From Tunturiibacter empetritectus (GTDB taxonomy: Bacteria > Acidobacteriota > Terriglobia > Terriglobales > Acidobacteriaceae), in assembly GCF_013410875.1 (NCBI RefSeq), contig NZ_JACCCU010000001.1, forward strand, positions 1,240,001 to 1,304,000: a stretch of 64,000 nucleotides of DNA. The letters are read 5' to 3'. Below, piece by piece: positions 53,465 to 62,758 of the stretch. The position numbers and the translations under genes were made by a program. Position 1 is the first letter of the stretch. The number at the start of each line of letters is the position of its first letter. Under the pieces are notes generated by a model that did no database searches, was not told the origin of the DNA, and saw only the letters and a program-made list of their open reading frames with translations.

Positions 53465-55672
53465 ATGACGGCACAGAGCGGCCTGAAGTTTTTGGAAGAT
53501 GGTTGGGATGAGGCGGTAGCGGCGAAGCTGGATGCACCGGAGCTGCTGAGATACAGATCGAACCTGCTGGGATCGGATCTGCGGATTACCAATTTTGGTG
53601 GGGGGAATACCAGTTCGAAGCTGGAGCAGGTCGATCCGCTGGACGGAAAGACGAAGCAGATTCTTTGGGTGAAGGGAAGCGGGGGCGATCTGGGGAGTAT
53701 CAAGCGTGCGGGGTTTGCGACGCTTTACATGGAGAAGTTGCTGGCGCTGGAGAAGGCGTATCGCGGGGTGGATCTCGAAGACGAGATGGTGGAGATGTAT
53801 CCGCTGTGTACGTTCGGGAATAATCCGGTTGCTGCTTCAATTGATACTCCGCTGCATGGGTTTTTGCCGTTTGCGCATGTGGACCATCTGCATCCGGACT
53901 GGGGGATCGCGCTGGCGGCCTCGGCGAACGGGAAGATCAAGATGGAGGAGTTCAATAAGGAGTTTGGACATAAGCTGGCGTGGCTGCCGTGGCAGAGGCC
54001 GGGGTTTGAGCTGGGCATGATGTTGAAGAAGATCGTGGAGGAGACGCCGGGGTGCGATGGCGTGGTGCTTGGCGGGCATGGGTTGTTTACGTGGGGAGAG
54101 ACGCAGCGCGCGAGCTACCTGAGTACGATTACGATCATCGATCAGCTGGGGCAGTTTATTGAACGGCATGGTTCGGTTGCGAGGCATACGCACTTTGGCG
54201 GCGGGAAGGTGAAGAGTCGCGAAGACAGGGCTGCGGTTGCCTTGCAGGTGATGCCGTATCTGCGTGGTGTGGTGTCGCGGAAGCAGCGATGGATTGGGAG
54301 CTTTAGCGATCTGCCGCAGGTGATGGAGTTTGTGAACTCGGCGCAGGCGGAGAAGCTGGCGCACCTGGGGACGAGTTGCCCGGATCACTTTATTCGAACG
54401 AAGATTCGGCCGATGTTTCTCAAGTGGAATCCGGCGAGTGATCCGGTGGAGTTGAAGGAGTTGATTGAGAGCTCGCTTGAGAGTTATCGCGCGGAGTATG
54501 CGGAGTACTACAAGAAGCATGCGGTGAAGGATTCGCCTGCGGTGCGCGATGCGAGCCCTACGGTGGTGCTGGTGCCGGGTGTGGGGATGTTCAGCTTTGG
54601 AAAGAATAAGACGGAGTCGCGGATTACCGGAGAGTTTTACATCAATGCGATTGGAGTGATGCAGGGCGCGGGTGCTCTGGGTGCCGGGGTGGACTGCAAG
54701 GATATTCCGCAAGCTGGGCCTGCGGCTTCTGCGGATCAGTTTGTAGTGCATGCGAACTATGTTGCGCTGCCGCCGAGTGAGGCGTTCCGGATTGAGTACT
54801 GGAAGTTGGAAGAGGCGAAGATTCGCAGACAGCCGCCGGAGAAGGAGCTGAGCCGGCGGGTTGCTCTTGTGGTTGGCGGTGGGAGTGGGATTGGGCGCGA
54901 GGTCGCGCTGCTTGCGGCTCAACGTGGGGCGCATGTGGTGGTGGCCGACCGCGATGTGAAGGGCGCTGAGGCGGTTGCTGAGGAGGTGAGGGCGATTGCC
55001 GGGAAAGAAGCTGTCAGCTGGACCAGCATTGATATTCGTGACCGCAAGGCGATCAAGGGTGCTCTCGAGGCGACCGTTAAGCAGTTTGGCGGGATCGATA
55101 TTTTGATCAATACAGCGGCACTGTTTCCTTCGTCGCCGGATGGTGTGATCAGCGATGCGCAGTGGGCTTTGACGCTTGAGGTGAATGTCACGGCAAACTA
55201 TCTGCTGACTGACGAGGCGGCGAAGATCTTTGCGGAGCAGGGGCTTGATGCGAGCGTGGTGCTGACGAGTTCGGCGAATGCGGTTGTGGCGAAGCGTGGT
55301 AGTGAGGCGTACGACGTGAGTAAGGCGGCGTTGAGCCACCTGGTGCGGGAGCTGGCGGTTTCGCTGTCGCCCAAGGTGCGGGTGAATGGGATCAGTCCGG
55401 CTACCGTGGTGAAGGGCTCGACGATGTTTCCGCGTGATCGCGTGATCGCTTCGCTGAAGAAGTACAAGCTGCCGTTTGAAGAGACGGATACGGATGATGG
55501 ACTGCGGAATGAGCTAGCGCAGTTTTATGCGACGCGAACGTTGACGCATCAGCCGATTGATCCGAAGGATTGTGCAGAGGCGATTATGTTTCTTGCGGGG
55601 CCTCTGGCTCGATGCACGACGGGACATCTGATTCCGGTGGATGGTGGTTTGACGGAAGCGTATCTGCGATAA
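53465..55672 (+). CDS. Bifunctional rhamnulose-1-phosphate aldolase / lactaldehyde dehydrogenase
   Basis: 735 aa. The N-terminal half is a class II aldolase (NFGGGNTSSKLEQVDP, CTFGNNPVAASIDTPLHGFLPFAHVDHLHPDWG with zinc His, and GGHGLFTWGETQRA). The C-terminal part is a short-chain dehydrogenase: VVGGGSGIGREVALLAAQRG, then VLTSSANAVVAKRGSEAYDVSKAALSHL with Tyr-Lys. It cleaves rhamnulose-1-phosphate to DHAP and L-lactaldehyde and oxidises the latter to L-lactate. It follows the regulator by 101 bp. ATG start. Confidence 0.93.
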   Translation: MTAQSGLKFLEDGWDEAVAAKLDAPELLRYRSNLLGSDLRITNFGGGNTSSKLEQVDPLDGKTKQILWVKGSGGDLGSIKRAGFATLYMEKLLALEKAYRGVDLEDEMVEMYPLCTFGNNPVAASIDTPLHGFLPFAHVDHLHPDWGIALAASANGKIKMEEFNKEFGHKLAWLPWQRPGFELGMMLKKIVEETPGCDGVVLGGHGLFTWGETQRASYLSTITIIDQLGQFIERHGSVARHTHFGGGKVKSREDRAAVALQVMPYLRGVVSRKQRWIGSFSDLPQVMEFVNSAQAEKLAHLGTSCPDHFIRTKIRPMFLKWNPASDPVELKELIESSLESYRAEYAEYYKKHAVKDSPAVRDASPTVVLVPGVGMFSFGKNKTESRITGEFYINAIGVMQGAGALGAGVDCKDIPQAGPAASADQFVVHANYVALPPSEAFRIEYWKLEEAKIRRQPPEKELSRRVALVVGGGSGIGREVALLAAQRGAHVVVADRDVKGAEAVAEEVRAIAGKEAVSWTSIDIRDRKAIKGALEATVKQFGGIDILINTAALFPSSPDGVISDAQWALTLEVNVTANYLLTDEAAKIFAEQGLDASVVLTSSANAVVAKRGSEAYDVSKAALSHLVRELAVSLSPKVRVNGISPATVVKGSTMFPRDRVIASLKKYKLPFEETDTDDGLRNELAQFYATRTLTHQPIDPKDCAEAIMFLAGPLARCTTGHLIPVDGGLTEAYLR

Positions 55673-55704
55673 CAGAAGCGGATTTGCGATAGGAGAGGCG
55701 CGCG

Positions 55705-57198
55705 ATGAGACGGACGCCAGATATGGCGCTGGTTCCGCAAATTCCATTGGATACGCGGGCTTTGGTGGCGGTGGACCTGGGGGCAGAGAGTTGCCGGGTG
55801 TCGCTGCTGCGATGGGTCGCTGGACGACCGGTGATAACGCTGGTGCATCGGTTTGCCAATGCTCCGCGTGAGACGGATGGTGGGCTGCGCTGGGATTTAC
55901 GCATGATCGAAGCTGGGTTGGAGCATGGGCTTCGACTCTGTGCGGAGATGGCAGTGGAGGGCGTACGCTCGATCGCGGTGGATGGCTGGGCTGTGGACTA
56001 TGTGCGTGTGGATGGGGATGGGATGGCGCTGGCTGATCCGTTTTGTTATCGCGATGAGAGGACGATTGAGGCGGAGCAGATGCTGTACGGGGAGATTGCC
56101 CCTGAGCGGTTGCGGGAGTGTACGGGAGTGCAGTTGCTGCGTATCAATACGCTGTATCAACTCTATGCGGACCGGTTGCAGGGACTGCCTGTGGGTAGTC
56201 AGTGGATGAATCTGCCAGAGTATGTTTTGTCGCGTTGGGGTGGTGCGCGGGTGGCGGAGGTTACGAATGCGACTCATACGCAGATGGTGGATCTGAATGG
56301 GCGGCGGTGGTGTGATGAAGTTTTTCTCGCGGCGGATCTCGACGTTGCACTTGCGCCCAAGCTGGTTCCTCCGGGAACTGAGGTTGGCAGGTTAAGTGGT
56401 GAGTTGGCGAGGCTGGCGGCGTTTCGCGATACGGTGTTGATCGCTCCGGCTTGTCATGACACGGCTTCGGCGATTGCGGGGATCCCTGCGGTGGGAGATG
56501 ACTGGGCTTACCTCAGCTCGGGGACGTGGTCGCTGGTTGGGACTGTGCTGGAGGAGCCGAGGAATGATGCGGCTGTCGCGGCGGAGAACTTCACGAACCT
56601 TGGAGCGGTGGGGGGGAGAGTCTGCTTTCATAAGAATGTGAACGGGATGTGGCTGATCCGGCAGTGTCTGAAGGAGTGGACGGCGGAGGGCAGGGAGTGG
56701 AGTGTGCCGGAGTTGGTGGCTGCGGCGGAGAAGCTGGCGAAGCCGGAGGGCCTGCTGGATGTGGACGATGCTGATCTGCTGCTGGCCGGCGGGATGCCGC
56801 AAAGGATTAATGCGCAACGGGTGCGAATGGGGCTGAAGGCATTGGAGGAAGGCGCGGAGAATGCTCCGGCGTTTGCGAGTTTGATCTTTCATAGCCTGGC
56901 GGCTCGGTATGCGGCGGTTCTGGCGCGCGTAGCCTTTCATACCGGGAAGAAGTTGAAGCGGCTGTTTGTGGTGGGTGGCGGGAGCCAGAATGATTTTCTG
57001 AATCGGCTGACGCAGGAGGCTACAGGGTTGGAGTTGTTTCGTGGTGCGGCTGAGAGCTCGACGGTGGGGAACTTTGCGGTGCAGCTGGCGGTGCTGGAGG
57101 GTCGCCGCGATGAGGTGACGGGTGCGGATGCAGAGCAGGTGTCAGGATGGGCGGGGCGGTTGGCGCTGGCACTCGAGCAGGCGGCTACGAAGGGTTAG
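55705..57198 (+). CDS. rhaB: Rhamnulokinase, FGGY family
   Basis: 497 aa. It phosphorylates L-rhamnulose to rhamnulose-1-phosphate with ATP. RALVAVDLGAESCRVSLLRWVAG is the FGGY N-terminal phosphate motif; LIAPACHDTASAIAGIPAVGDDWAYLSSGTWSLVG and KRLFVVGGGSQNDFLNRLTQEATG are C-terminal signatures. ATG start 32 bp after the aldolase stop; same operon. Confidence 0.95.
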   Translation: MRRTPDMALVPQIPLDTRALVAVDLGAESCRVSLLRWVAGRPVITLVHRFANAPRETDGGLRWDLRMIEAGLEHGLRLCAEMAVEGVRSIAVDGWAVDYVRVDGDGMALADPFCYRDERTIEAEQMLYGEIAPERLRECTGVQLLRINTLYQLYADRLQGLPVGSQWMNLPEYVLSRWGGARVAEVTNATHTQMVDLNGRRWCDEVFLAADLDVALAPKLVPPGTEVGRLSGELARLAAFRDTVLIAPACHDTASAIAGIPAVGDDWAYLSSGTWSLVGTVLEEPRNDAAVAAENFTNLGAVGGRVCFHKNVNGMWLIRQCLKEWTAEGREWSVPELVAAAEKLAKPEGLLDVDDADLLLAGGMPQRINAQRVRMGLKALEEGAENAPAFASLIFHSLAARYAAVLARVAFHTGKKLKRLFVVGGGSQNDFLNRLTQEATGLELFRGAAESSTVGNFAVQLAVLEGRRDEVTGADAEQVSGWAGRLALALEQAATKG

Positions 57199-57223
57199 CA
57201 CTGGCGTGGTAGGCTTCCTTTGC

Positions 57224-58687
57224 ATGTCTGCTCATCCTTTTGATCTTGTTGCTTCTGCCTCCGCTGAGATGGTTCGCGAAGGTTTTCATACCGACTTTCC
57301 TGAAGGCAGCGATGCGCAGGTGGCGTCGATTCGTGCGGCTGGGGGAGCGAAGGCCGATGCGGATGTTCGCGACCTGCGCGGGCTGTTGTGGTCTTCGATC
57401 GATAATGACACCTCGCGGGATCTGGACCAGATTGAGATGGCAGAGCGCGTGGACGGTGGGGTGCGCGTGAGGGTGGGGGTGGCCGATGTTTCGGCTTCGG
57501 TGCTGAAAGATACGCCGCTGGATCGTCATGCGGCGGAGCAGACGCAGACGGTTTACACGGCGGTGCGGAACTTTTCCATGCTGCCGACAGAGCTTTCCAC
57601 GGATCTGACCTCTTTGAATGAAGACGAGGATCGGATGGCGGTGGTGGTTGAGTTTGTGGTGGATAGTGAAGGGAAGGTGCAGGACACTGCCATCTACAGG
57701 GCACAGGTTCGGAACAGGGCGCAGCTGGCTTACAGCCATGTGGGGCCGTGGCTTGAAGGGAAGGCGGGGCCGGATGCGAAGGTGGCTGCTTCGGTTGATC
57801 TACAAGCGCAGCTGCGGCTGCAGGATGCGGCGGCCCAGGCGCTGCGGGCTCAGCGGGTGAAGATGGGCGCGCTGGAGTTCAACCGGGTGGAGGCCGATCC
57901 GGTGGTGGTAGATGGCAAGGTGGAGTCGATTGGGACGGCGTTTCATAATCGTGCGAGCGATTTGATTGAAGAGTTGATGATCGCTACGAATGAGACGATG
58001 GCGCGGATGCTGCGGGAGGCGAAGCGGTCGTCGATTCGGAGGGTGGTGCGGTCGCCGGAGCGATGGGCGCGGATTGTGGAGCTGGTGGGGCGGCATGGGA
58101 CGGTGCTGCCGGCTCAGCCTGACTCTGGCGCGCTGAACGCGTTTTTGCAGGCACAGAGGGCGTCGGATGCGGTGCACTATCCGGATCTGTCGCTGGCGAT
58201 CATCAAGTTGATGGGGCCGGGGGAGTATGTTCTGGCAAAGGGCGATGATGATGCGGAGCAGCCGGGACACTTCGGGCTGGCGGCGCAGGACTATGCACAC
58301 TCAACTGCGCCGAACCGGCGGTTCGTCGATCTGGTGACGCAGCGAGTGGTGAAGGCGATGCTGGCGGGCGAGGCTGCTCCTTACACCGATGAGGAGCTTG
58401 CCGCGATTGCGACACACTGCAACGAGAGAGAGTCGGCTGGGCGCAAGGTGGAACGGACGATGTTGAAGCGAGTGGCGGCGGTGGGGCTCGCCGGAAGCGT
58501 GGGGAAGACCTTCCATGGAGTGATTACCGGCGCGAACGACAAGGGGACGTATGTGCGGGTGTTCGATCCTCCGGTGGAGGGCAAGGTGGTGCGGGGCGCG
58601 CAGGGGCTGGATGTGGGGGATATGGTGGATGTGACGCTGCTGCACACCGATCCGCAACATGCGTTTATCGACTTTGGACGTGCTTGA
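57224..58687 (+). CDS. RNB-domain ribonuclease (RNase II/R-like)
   Basis: 487 aa from ATG at 57224. The RNB domain starts with the catalytic SSIDNDTSRDLDQIEMAERV (Asp cluster). Near the C-terminus is an S1-like domain (GVITGANDKGTYVRVFDPPVEGKVV). Shorter than RNase II (about 640 aa) and lacking the N-terminal cold-shock domains. A 3'-5' exoribonuclease is likely. It follows rhaB by 25 bp, but relation to rhamnose is unclear. Confidence 0.92.
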   Translation: MSAHPFDLVASASAEMVREGFHTDFPEGSDAQVASIRAAGGAKADADVRDLRGLLWSSIDNDTSRDLDQIEMAERVDGGVRVRVGVADVSASVLKDTPLDRHAAEQTQTVYTAVRNFSMLPTELSTDLTSLNEDEDRMAVVVEFVVDSEGKVQDTAIYRAQVRNRAQLAYSHVGPWLEGKAGPDAKVAASVDLQAQLRLQDAAAQALRAQRVKMGALEFNRVEADPVVVDGKVESIGTAFHNRASDLIEELMIATNETMARMLREAKRSSIRRVVRSPERWARIVELVGRHGTVLPAQPDSGALNAFLQAQRASDAVHYPDLSLAIIKLMGPGEYVLAKGDDDAEQPGHFGLAAQDYAHSTAPNRRFVDLVTQRVVKAMLAGEAAPYTDEELAAIATHCNERESAGRKVERTMLKRVAAVGLAGSVGKTFHGVITGANDKGTYVRVFDPPVEGKVVRGAQGLDVGDMVDVTLLHTDPQHAFIDFGRA

Positions 58688-58711
58688 GGCTGAGGGCGTC
58701 TACGGTGGTTG

Positions 58712-59380
58712 TTAAGTTGCGTTGCGGATGTACTTTTGCTTCGCGCGGAGCAGATCGTCCAGTTGATTACCGCTGAGGGTTTGCAAGGAGCCTAGCTGGT
58801 GGGCGACGAGGCGGATGTGGGCGAGGTGCTCGACGGTCTCCATCTTGAGGAAGGCGTCCGTGAGCGTGGGTCCATAGGCTACGGCGCCGTGATTGGCCAT
58901 AAGGATGGCGGTGTGATGGGGAATGAAGGGCCTGAGGCTGGCTGCGACCTCGTCGGTGCCGGTGGTGGCGTACTGGGCCAGGGGGACTGAGCCGAGGGTC
59001 ATGACGGCCTCCTGGCAGAGCATCTCGTCGAGGGCGCGGCCTGCGCAGGCAAAGGCGGTAGCAATGGGGGGATGGGAGTGGACGACGGCCTCGATGTCGG
59101 CTCTCATCTGGTAGACGGCGAGGTGCATGCTGAGTTCGCTGGTGACCTTTCTTGAGCCTGCGAGCTGGCGTCCTTCGAGGTCGACGATGACCATGTCGGA
59201 GGAGCGCATGAGGTACTTGCTCATGCCGGTGGGTGTGACCAGCAGGCGCTCCTGATCGAGCCTGACGGAGAGGTTTCCGGAGGTGCCGGGCATAAAGCCG
59301 AGTCGAGAGAGCCATCGGCCGAACTGCACGAGTTCGCGCCTTAGTTCGACTTCGGGCCGGCCAATACATTCTTCGATCAT
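58712..59380 (-). CDS. Class II aldolase/adducin family protein (FucA-like)
   Basis: 222 aa from ATG at 59380, preceded by AGAGGAACG. A longer in-frame start at 59434 lacks a site. GTSGNLSVRLDQERLLVTPTGMSKYLM, AVVHSHPPIATAFACAG (zinc His), and ILMANHGAVAYGPTLTDAFLKMETVEHLAHI are class II aldolase signatures; it could be a fuculose-1-phosphate aldolase or related enzyme. Convergent with the ribonuclease gene. Confidence 0.9.
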   Translation of the reverse strand: MIEECIGRPEVELRRELVQFGRWLSRLGFMPGTSGNLSVRLDQERLLVTPTGMSKYLMRSSDMVIVDLEGRQLAGSRKVTSELSMHLAVYQMRADIEAVVHSHPPIATAFACAGRALDEMLCQEAVMTLGSVPLAQYATTGTDEVAASLRPFIPHHTAILMANHGAVAYGPTLTDAFLKMETVEHLAHIRLVAHQLGSLQTLSGNQLDDLLRAKQKYIRNAT

Positions 59381-59440
59381 CGTTCCTCTTTCATTGCCAT
59401 GAAGTGTAATCCCATTACGGTTTTTAAAGTGCATGTTTCC

Positions 59441-60466
59441 TCACAGGATTTCGAATGGAGATCTTTTTATTTGGATGATCCTTCTTGGGGATTGAGGGCT
59501 TTGCAGATTTCTCCAAGCTTTTCCGATTTTGGCGGAGGCCAGGAAGAGATGGCCAGCGGTGAGCGGACCGACGACGCGATGATGGCCGACTGCCGCCAGG
59601 CCCATGGAGGCGATGCATCCACACTGTTCGCAGTCGGGGTTTCCACCAAACTGGCAGGGTGTAATTTTGGTTGAAAGGTCGGCGGAGACAGTCATAGTTG
59701 TTCGAGCGAAGATACACTCTTCGGGGGACTTTGGTGGAGAGGAGATTTCTTGGATGACAATGTCCGGCATATCGAGTACCGGATATTTGTTTCGGAGCTG
59801 GTGGAGCTCGGCGATGACAGCGACTCGCTGGGACGAGGTGAGAATCTCCGGATCGGTGGCACCACGCTGCGGGGTAAACAGACTGAACCAGACTTTGGCC
59901 ACTGGAGTCTGGCTGCTCCAGAACTGAAGGAACTGATCGAGGTATCCGGGACGGTCGGCTATCTGCGCAGTGATGGTGCAGTGGACAGTAACTCTGGCGC
60001 CCTGGATGTTCTTCAGAATGCGCTCGTAGGTGGCTGGCTTGCGACGTTCGTCGTGCTCGGGTTGAAGTCCGTCGATGGAAACGACAACGTTGAGCTTTTT
60101 GAAGCGCTTCCACTCGGGGGGGATGACTCGGAAGGCGCTGGTGACGATTTGAGTGTGGATCCCGCGAGCTTCGATCTGCGGGAGGAGAAGTTCGAGTTCG
60201 CGATGCCGGACTAAGGGGTCGCCGCCGACGAGAGAGACGTGAAGGGGCTTCTCTTTGTCGAGCAGGTCGAGTATTCGTTGGACGAGCTCGTCGCCTTTGT
60301 AGTCGGAGAGTTCGCGCAGCTGGGTTGCTCCGCCTAGATGTGCCGTATCGAAGGCGTAGCATCCTGGGCAACGCAGAGGGCACTCCTTCGTAATTTCGAT
60401 GGACAGGGAGGGAGCGCGGCCGCCGAGGATTCTAGCCCACGCGTGAAGGACTTCTGATTTCTTCAT
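59441..60466 (-). CDS. Radical SAM protein, unknown function
   Basis: 341 aa from ATG at 60466 (GGAG upstream). The cluster motif is C29-P-L-R-C33-P-G-C36 (C-x3-C-x2-C). The AdoMet site region includes HVSLVGGDPLVRHRELELLLPQI. A C-terminal Cys set, ITPCQFGGNPDCEQCGCIAS, resembles a SPASM-type second cluster. These features suggest modification of a peptide or a lipid; substrate unknown. The next gene upstream encodes a small membrane protein. Confidence 0.88.
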   Translation of the reverse strand: MKKSEVLHAWARILGGRAPSLSIEITKECPLRCPGCYAFDTAHLGGATQLRELSDYKGDELVQRILDLLDKEKPLHVSLVGGDPLVRHRELELLLPQIEARGIHTQIVTSAFRVIPPEWKRFKKLNVVVSIDGLQPEHDERRKPATYERILKNIQGARVTVHCTITAQIADRPGYLDQFLQFWSSQTPVAKVWFSLFTPQRGATDPEILTSSQRVAVIAELHQLRNKYPVLDMPDIVIQEISSPPKSPEECIFARTTMTVSADLSTKITPCQFGGNPDCEQCGCIASMGLAAVGHHRVVGPLTAGHLFLASAKIGKAWRNLQSPQSPRRIIQIKRSPFEIL

Positions 60467-60520
60467 TGCTTCTCCATGATCGGCTGTATGAGAACAGATC
60501 AGTTTAGGTAGAGACCGCAT

Positions 60521-60539
60521 GCGACTCGGAGGGAGTCGC
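60521..60539. other. Short hairpin before the radical SAM gene
   Basis: GCGACTC (60521-60527) and GAGTCGC (60533-60539), 5-nt loop, between the small membrane protein gene and the radical SAM gene (same strand). Confidence 0.4.
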
Positions 60540-60564
60540 GACTACGAAAGCACGAAGAGAGCTA

Positions 60565-60969
60565 TCAGATTTGTAGTGGGAGATTGATGGAGTGAAGGGA
60601 GATGTTGCGCGGCAGGTTGTACTGCACAGACGAGACCATGCAGGGGCAGAGCCTGGCTGCTGGATCGGCTGGCTGAAAGAGAGAAGACAACACGCGTCGA
60701 AGCGACAGTATCAGGGCAAGGACCGCTCTTCGTTGATGAGAGAGAACGAGCATGAGGCAGAAGACTGCGGCCAGAGCGAGAAGCCCGAACTCACAGTCCT
60801 GACCACCGCGGAGAAACTTGTCGAAGGTCCAGAGGTATTCCGTCACTGGCATGACGGCTACCAGAAGCGTTGTGAGGAGTACGAGAATCTGACCGAATAA
60901 AACGCAGATCTCCGGCGCACGAGAAGGCGTGTCTTCAACCGAGCGCCTCGCTATGGAGATAAGTTTCAA
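60565..60969 (-). CDS. Membrane protein of unknown function
   Basis: 134 aa, TTG start with AAGAGGG upstream. Two TM segments: VLFGQILVLLTTLLVAVMPVTEYL and FGLLALAAVFCLMLVLSHQ, with a short C-terminal soluble tail. No family recognised. It precedes the radical SAM gene by about 100 bp in the same direction, which may link their roles. Confidence 0.65.
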   Translation of the reverse strand: MKLISIARRSVEDTPSRAPEICVLFGQILVLLTTLLVAVMPVTEYLWTFDKFLRGGQDCEFGLLALAAVFCLMLVLSHQRRAVLALILSLRRVLSSLFQPADPAARLCPCMVSSVQYNLPRNISLHSINLPLQI

Positions 60970-61177
60970 TAGCCCTCTTGTTCTACGCAGATTTTATCCT
61001 GATCTGTTTGTATGGGCCAGCGGGGAGCAGTCATTCTTCCAACGCTGTGCTTCGCTTAAATTCGTTCTGCCTTATGATGCGCAAATTTGCGGTATCGCTC
61101 CGTGATTGGGATTTCTTTTTTCTTCTCGGTGTTTATTTTGGGGCGAGGTGAAGCGATTCTGTCGGAGTTTGGGCGAT

Positions 61178-62698
61178 TCAGTGTTGCGAGTCTTCGACTT
61201 GAATCAGGACCAACGCGTTTGGAGTGAGGCTGAGGTGGAGAGTTCCATTGCGAAGTGCTGTCTGCTCCGGGGCGGGAAGTGCGGTCTCGCGGTTGAGTTG
61301 CTCGGCCTGGGCGGGTGTGGGGTTTTTGGGTTTGCCCATGGCTGCCCACTGGGGTAGGACGTTGCCGTGGGTCTGATCGGCTCTTTGAATCGCGACCTTC
61401 GCGTTTTGCGGGACGCTGGCCAGATGAAGGTTGAGTTCTAGAGAGATGCCTTGCTGGCCGGGGTCAACGAGATTCCAGGCTGCGATGGCCAGGTTTCCGT
61501 TTGCTGTTCGTGTGACGATTATGTTGTTGGAGGTGTTGGCAAGGCGTTGGTCGCCGAGTTGGTGCAGGAGACCGTAGGCGTAGTAGCTGGGCTTGTTGAT
61601 GCCGTCGAAGGCGCGTAGCCCGAAGTCTCCGCGGAAGGGAGTGCTGGTGGGGCCGCCTTCTTCGAAGACGTCAGAGAAGGTCCAGAAGGAGAGCATGTCT
61701 ACGTTGCCGTCGCACTCACGGACTGTGTTGGCCAGCGCTGAGCCGACATAGATGGTGTCGCGCGATTCCATTTGGCCGGGGACGTTCCATTCGGTCCAGA
61801 AGAGCGGGAGGTGAGGGGTGGCGGAGTGATTGATCTCTCCGCGAACCTTGGCTATGGCGCGGCCTACGCGGTCGTCCATGGCGATGTCTTCGTTGGTGCC
61901 GAACATGTTGTGGACGGTGTCGTCGGCGTAGCCGTGGGTCGATACAAAGTCGACGGGGACGTGGTTGTCTGATGTGTGTTGAAGGAACTCTGGGATCCAT
62001 TGTGCCGCTGCGGTGGCAGGGCCGCCTACTCGCAGACGTGGGTTGACGGATTTGAGTGTGCGCGCAGTGTGATCGTAGAGATCGAAGTACGATTCCTGGC
62101 GCGGGATGCCGTTCCAGAAGTCGATGTTGGGCTCGTTCCAGACTTCGAAGTACCACTGGGAGACTTCGTCGATGCCATAGCGCTCGACGAGGTGCTGGGC
62201 GAAGTGCTGGATGAGGTCGTCCCAGCGCTCCATGCTCTTTGGCGGTGAGACGTTCTGCTTGTACCAGAAGGGGTGTAGGGCGTCGGGGTTGAAGGCAAGC
62301 TTTTTGGGCATGAAGCTGATCTCTACGACAGGACGGACGCCATTCTTCAAGAGGCCGTCGTAGATGGAGTCGACGTAGGCGAAGTTGTAGACGGGGTTGC
62401 CGTGCTCGTCCTCGTTGTAGACGCCGACTTCGTCGTGGAGGATGGCGTGGAAGCGGACGTAGCGGAAGTCCGCCACTTTTTTCACGGCGCGGAGGTCTTC
62501 GCGATAGGCTTCGCGCAGGGTGAGGATGGCGCGCCCGGAGCCGAACATCTGCTCCCAAAAATGCGGGAATGGTGTTGTGGCGGCGTGGGCGTCGATTGTG
62601 ATGGCTACTTCAGCAGGCGGCTGAGACTGAGAGAAGCAAGGCCACGCAGTGCATAAAAGGATGAGAGAGAGTTGCAGGAGTCGGTTTTGTCGGCTCAT
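61178..62698 (-). CDS. Secreted GH39 glycosidase
   Basis: 506 aa with a signal peptide (LLQLSLILLCTAWPCFSQ). It has a GH39-like (beta/alpha)8 domain, with acid/base Glu189 in FEVWNEPN and nucleophile Glu303 in LFWTEWNVPG. A C-terminal beta-sandwich follows (about 390-506). GH39 covers beta-xylosidase, alpha-L-iduronidase and related activities, so the substrate is open. Start codon ATG. The next gene upstream is a paralog. Confidence 0.92.
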   Translation of the reverse strand: MSRQNRLLQLSLILLCTAWPCFSQSQPPAEVAITIDAHAATTPFPHFWEQMFGSGRAILTLREAYREDLRAVKKVADFRYVRFHAILHDEVGVYNEDEHGNPVYNFAYVDSIYDGLLKNGVRPVVEISFMPKKLAFNPDALHPFWYKQNVSPPKSMERWDDLIQHFAQHLVERYGIDEVSQWYFEVWNEPNIDFWNGIPRQESYFDLYDHTARTLKSVNPRLRVGGPATAAAQWIPEFLQHTSDNHVPVDFVSTHGYADDTVHNMFGTNEDIAMDDRVGRAIAKVRGEINHSATPHLPLFWTEWNVPGQMESRDTIYVGSALANTVRECDGNVDMLSFWTFSDVFEEGGPTSTPFRGDFGLRAFDGINKPSYYAYGLLHQLGDQRLANTSNNIIVTRTANGNLAIAAWNLVDPGQQGISLELNLHLASVPQNAKVAIQRADQTHGNVLPQWAAMGKPKNPTPAQAEQLNRETALPAPEQTALRNGTLHLSLTPNALVLIQVEDSQH

Positions 62699-62758
62699 TT
62701 GTGACCTCGTTCTGAACAGCGAGGAGAGCTGTTTTATTTGGCTGCTTTATTTGGCTTT

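Noticed and set aside
53837..55339. 500-codon leftward frame antisense to the aldolase/dehydrogenase gene
   Set aside because: Arg/His/Leu-rich translation with no domain; it is the GC-bias shadow of a well-supported gene.
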